DNA of 7,178 nucleotides, from NCBI GenBank assembly GCA_964614375.1, contig CAZTLI010000283.1, positions 1 through 7,178 of the forward strand, in the 5' to 3' direction. Of this stretch, positions 6,238-7,178 are shown piece after piece (position 1 is the stretch's first letter; each line of letters starts with the position of its first letter). The notes under the pieces were generated by a model. It saw only the letters and a program-made list of their open reading frames with translations. It searched no databases and was not told the origin of the DNA. The translations under genes were made by a program, and so were the position numbers. The stretch is from CAZTLI01 sp964614375. GTDB lineage: Bacteria > Chloroflexota > Anaerolineae > Aggregatilineales > Phototrophicaceae.

Positions 6238-7178
6238 CTAACTGGGCCAGGCATATTGCACGGTATAGCGAATGACTACTTCGCCATCTGGCGCAACATC
6301 CACACGGAACTCAATCGTGTTCGAATCAAGCTGTTCATACGAGTGGGTTGTACCCAGAATGCGCCAGTTGCTCCAGCGGAACAGATGCTCCGGCACACGG
6401 ATTTGCACCGTTTCGTCATCTTTGCGATTTCGCAGACGAATTTCGTAGGTCTCTTCGATGACCCGGCTGCTGATGATGGTGAAATCGGTCTGGATGCGCT
6501 CGCCCACAAGGTCGAAGGCATTGCCCAGATAGATAGAGACGGTCTCGCCCTGTGGCGTGTGGTCGATGCGATTTTCGCCAATCAACAGCGCCGCACCATC
6601 AATATCTTCTTGATAAACCCGTATCCGTCCGGCGGGCAAATCGGCGCCCACACCGCCATCGTCATCGGTGCTGAATTCCAGCCAATTTTGCACATCCGTG
6701 ATGCCCGTTTGCCCATAATAGCGGTCTTCGATGATATAGCCATAGTTGAAGAAACCCGGGCTGCTGTCATAGACAAAAAAGGTATTGGCAGGGACATCGG
6801 TCGCGGTGACGAATTCGACCTGTTTGGTTTCGTTATCGCGGATGGTGACAGGCCGTTGAATTTCATAGAGTTGATACTCGAACAGTTCACGTTGTGCCAC
6901 ATCACTATCAGCGCCGAATGCCGCTTCGTTCTGCGCGAAATCCGAAACACGACCCACCGGCTGCGGCGCGCGATTGACATCGCCTGCAACGAGTTTAAGT
7001 TGGGCATTGGTGAAGGTCGTGCCGCTGGTATTGCTGAGGGTCACCCAACCGTTGATATTCAAACTCCGGTTATCGCGTGACAGCAACACGTTGTAATCTG
7101 CCGTCCAACTGATACCGCCGGTGAGATAGGTCAGTTCGATGAGGTGTTCGCCAGCGGTCTCGGCAAAAATTTCCCAGC
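6238..7178 (-). CDS. DUF4139 domain-containing protein (5' partial)
   Basis: The C-terminal 312 residues of a DUF4139 protein; the frame is open to the right edge, so the start lies outside the window and the GTG at 7089 is internal. The fragment starts in the typical region reading YLTGGISWTADYNVLL (visible residues 16-31), followed by INGWVTLSNTSG and LKLVAGDVNR, which are hallmarks of the family. Later come a FFVYDSSPG segment, LPAGRIRVYQEDIDGAALLI, a GENRIDHTPQGE segment and an AFDLVGERIQTDF segment, and the protein ends in a beta-rich stretch rich in charged residues. The visible part has no membrane helix. The family is usually exported or envelope-associated and its biochemical role is unknown; some members with an extra DUF4140 domain are labelled MuiA-like (mucoidy inhibitor), but whether that domain is present here cannot be seen. 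It lies upstream of the lipoprotein gene on the same strand with a 70-bp spacer, so co-transcription is possible, subject to the hairpin between them. Confidence 0.9.
   Translation of the reverse strand, partial: WEIFAETAGEHLIELTYLTGGISWTADYNVLLSRDNRSLNINGWVTLSNTSGTTFTNAQLKLVAGDVNRAPQPVGRVSDFAQNEAAFGADSDVAQRELFEYQLYEIQRPVTIRDNETKQVEFVTATDVPANTFFVYDSSPGFFNYGYIIEDRYYGQTGITDVQNWLEFSTDDDGGVGADLPAGRIRVYQEDIDGAALLIGENRIDHTPQGETVSIYLGNAFDLVGERIQTDFTIISSRVIEETYEIRLRNRKDDETVQIRVPEHLFRWSNWRILGTTHSYEQLDSNTIEFRVDVAPDGEVVIRYTVQYAWPS

Noticed and set aside
6226..6260. Promoter for the lipoprotein with GATAAT as -10
   Set aside because: No hexamer resembling a -35 at 16-18 bases upstream; a single AT-rich hexamer is not enough to call a promoter.
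6214..7080. Long + strand open frame (288 codons) opposite the DUF4139 gene
   Set aside because: It is the antisense shadow of a clear DUF4139 coding frame; the translated product has no recognisable domain and there is no plausible ribosome site.
1..7178. CRISPR array, tRNA, insertion sequence or defence system
   Set aside because: Reading both strands I found no repeated units, cloverleaf-like stretches, transposase motifs or defence-gene signatures; nearly all known bases are accounted for by the listed coding regions.

Overview
The window looks like a fragment of a bacterial chromosome, probably from a draft or metagenome-assembled genome, since it contains a run of exactly 100 N. My best guess at the source is Chloroflexota (Anaerolineae-like). 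This rests on protein flavour only: a heterodimeric ABC exporter pair, a soluble GAF/PAS histidine kinase, a Thr/Pro-rich lipoprotein stalk and a DUF4139 protein. There is no rRNA or other marker gene, so the assignment is weak.

Layout. On the + strand, positions 1-1389 hold the 3' part of an ABC exporter half-transporter. After a 26-bp spacer with a strong Shine-Dalgarno, 1416-2968 holds a second half-transporter that runs into the gap (2969-3068). The two ATPase domains are complementary. The first has a normal LSGGQ signature but Asp in place of the Walker B catalytic Glu. The second has a normal Walker B Glu but a substituted LSMGQ signature. This is the pattern of heterodimeric exporters with one degenerate ATP site, so the two products very probably form one transporter. 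After the gap, 3070-3444 is the DNA-binding end of an OmpR/PhoB-type response regulator. It overlaps by 17 bp the start of a soluble multi-sensor histidine kinase (3428-5563), and the pair is a two-component system.

On the - strand, reading towards the kinase, a DUF4139 protein (partial, entering from the right edge, stop at 6238) is followed after 70 bp by a small putative lipoprotein (6167-5538). The lipoprotein's stop codon lies inside the kinase gene, giving a 26-bp tail-to-tail overlap. A 7-bp perfect hairpin sits in the spacer between the two - strand genes.

Working together: the ABC pair acts as one membrane exporter of unknown substrate. The kinase and regulator would sense an intracellular signal and control transcription. 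The adjacency of ABC genes and regulator is uncertain because the gap must hide far more than 100 bases (the end of the ABC gene and the receiver domain of the regulator). The DUF4139 protein and the lipoprotein are probably envelope proteins of unknown role. I see no CRISPR array, mobile element, tRNA or rRNA, and no clearly novel multi-gene system. The least-characterised item is the Cys-containing lipoprotein.
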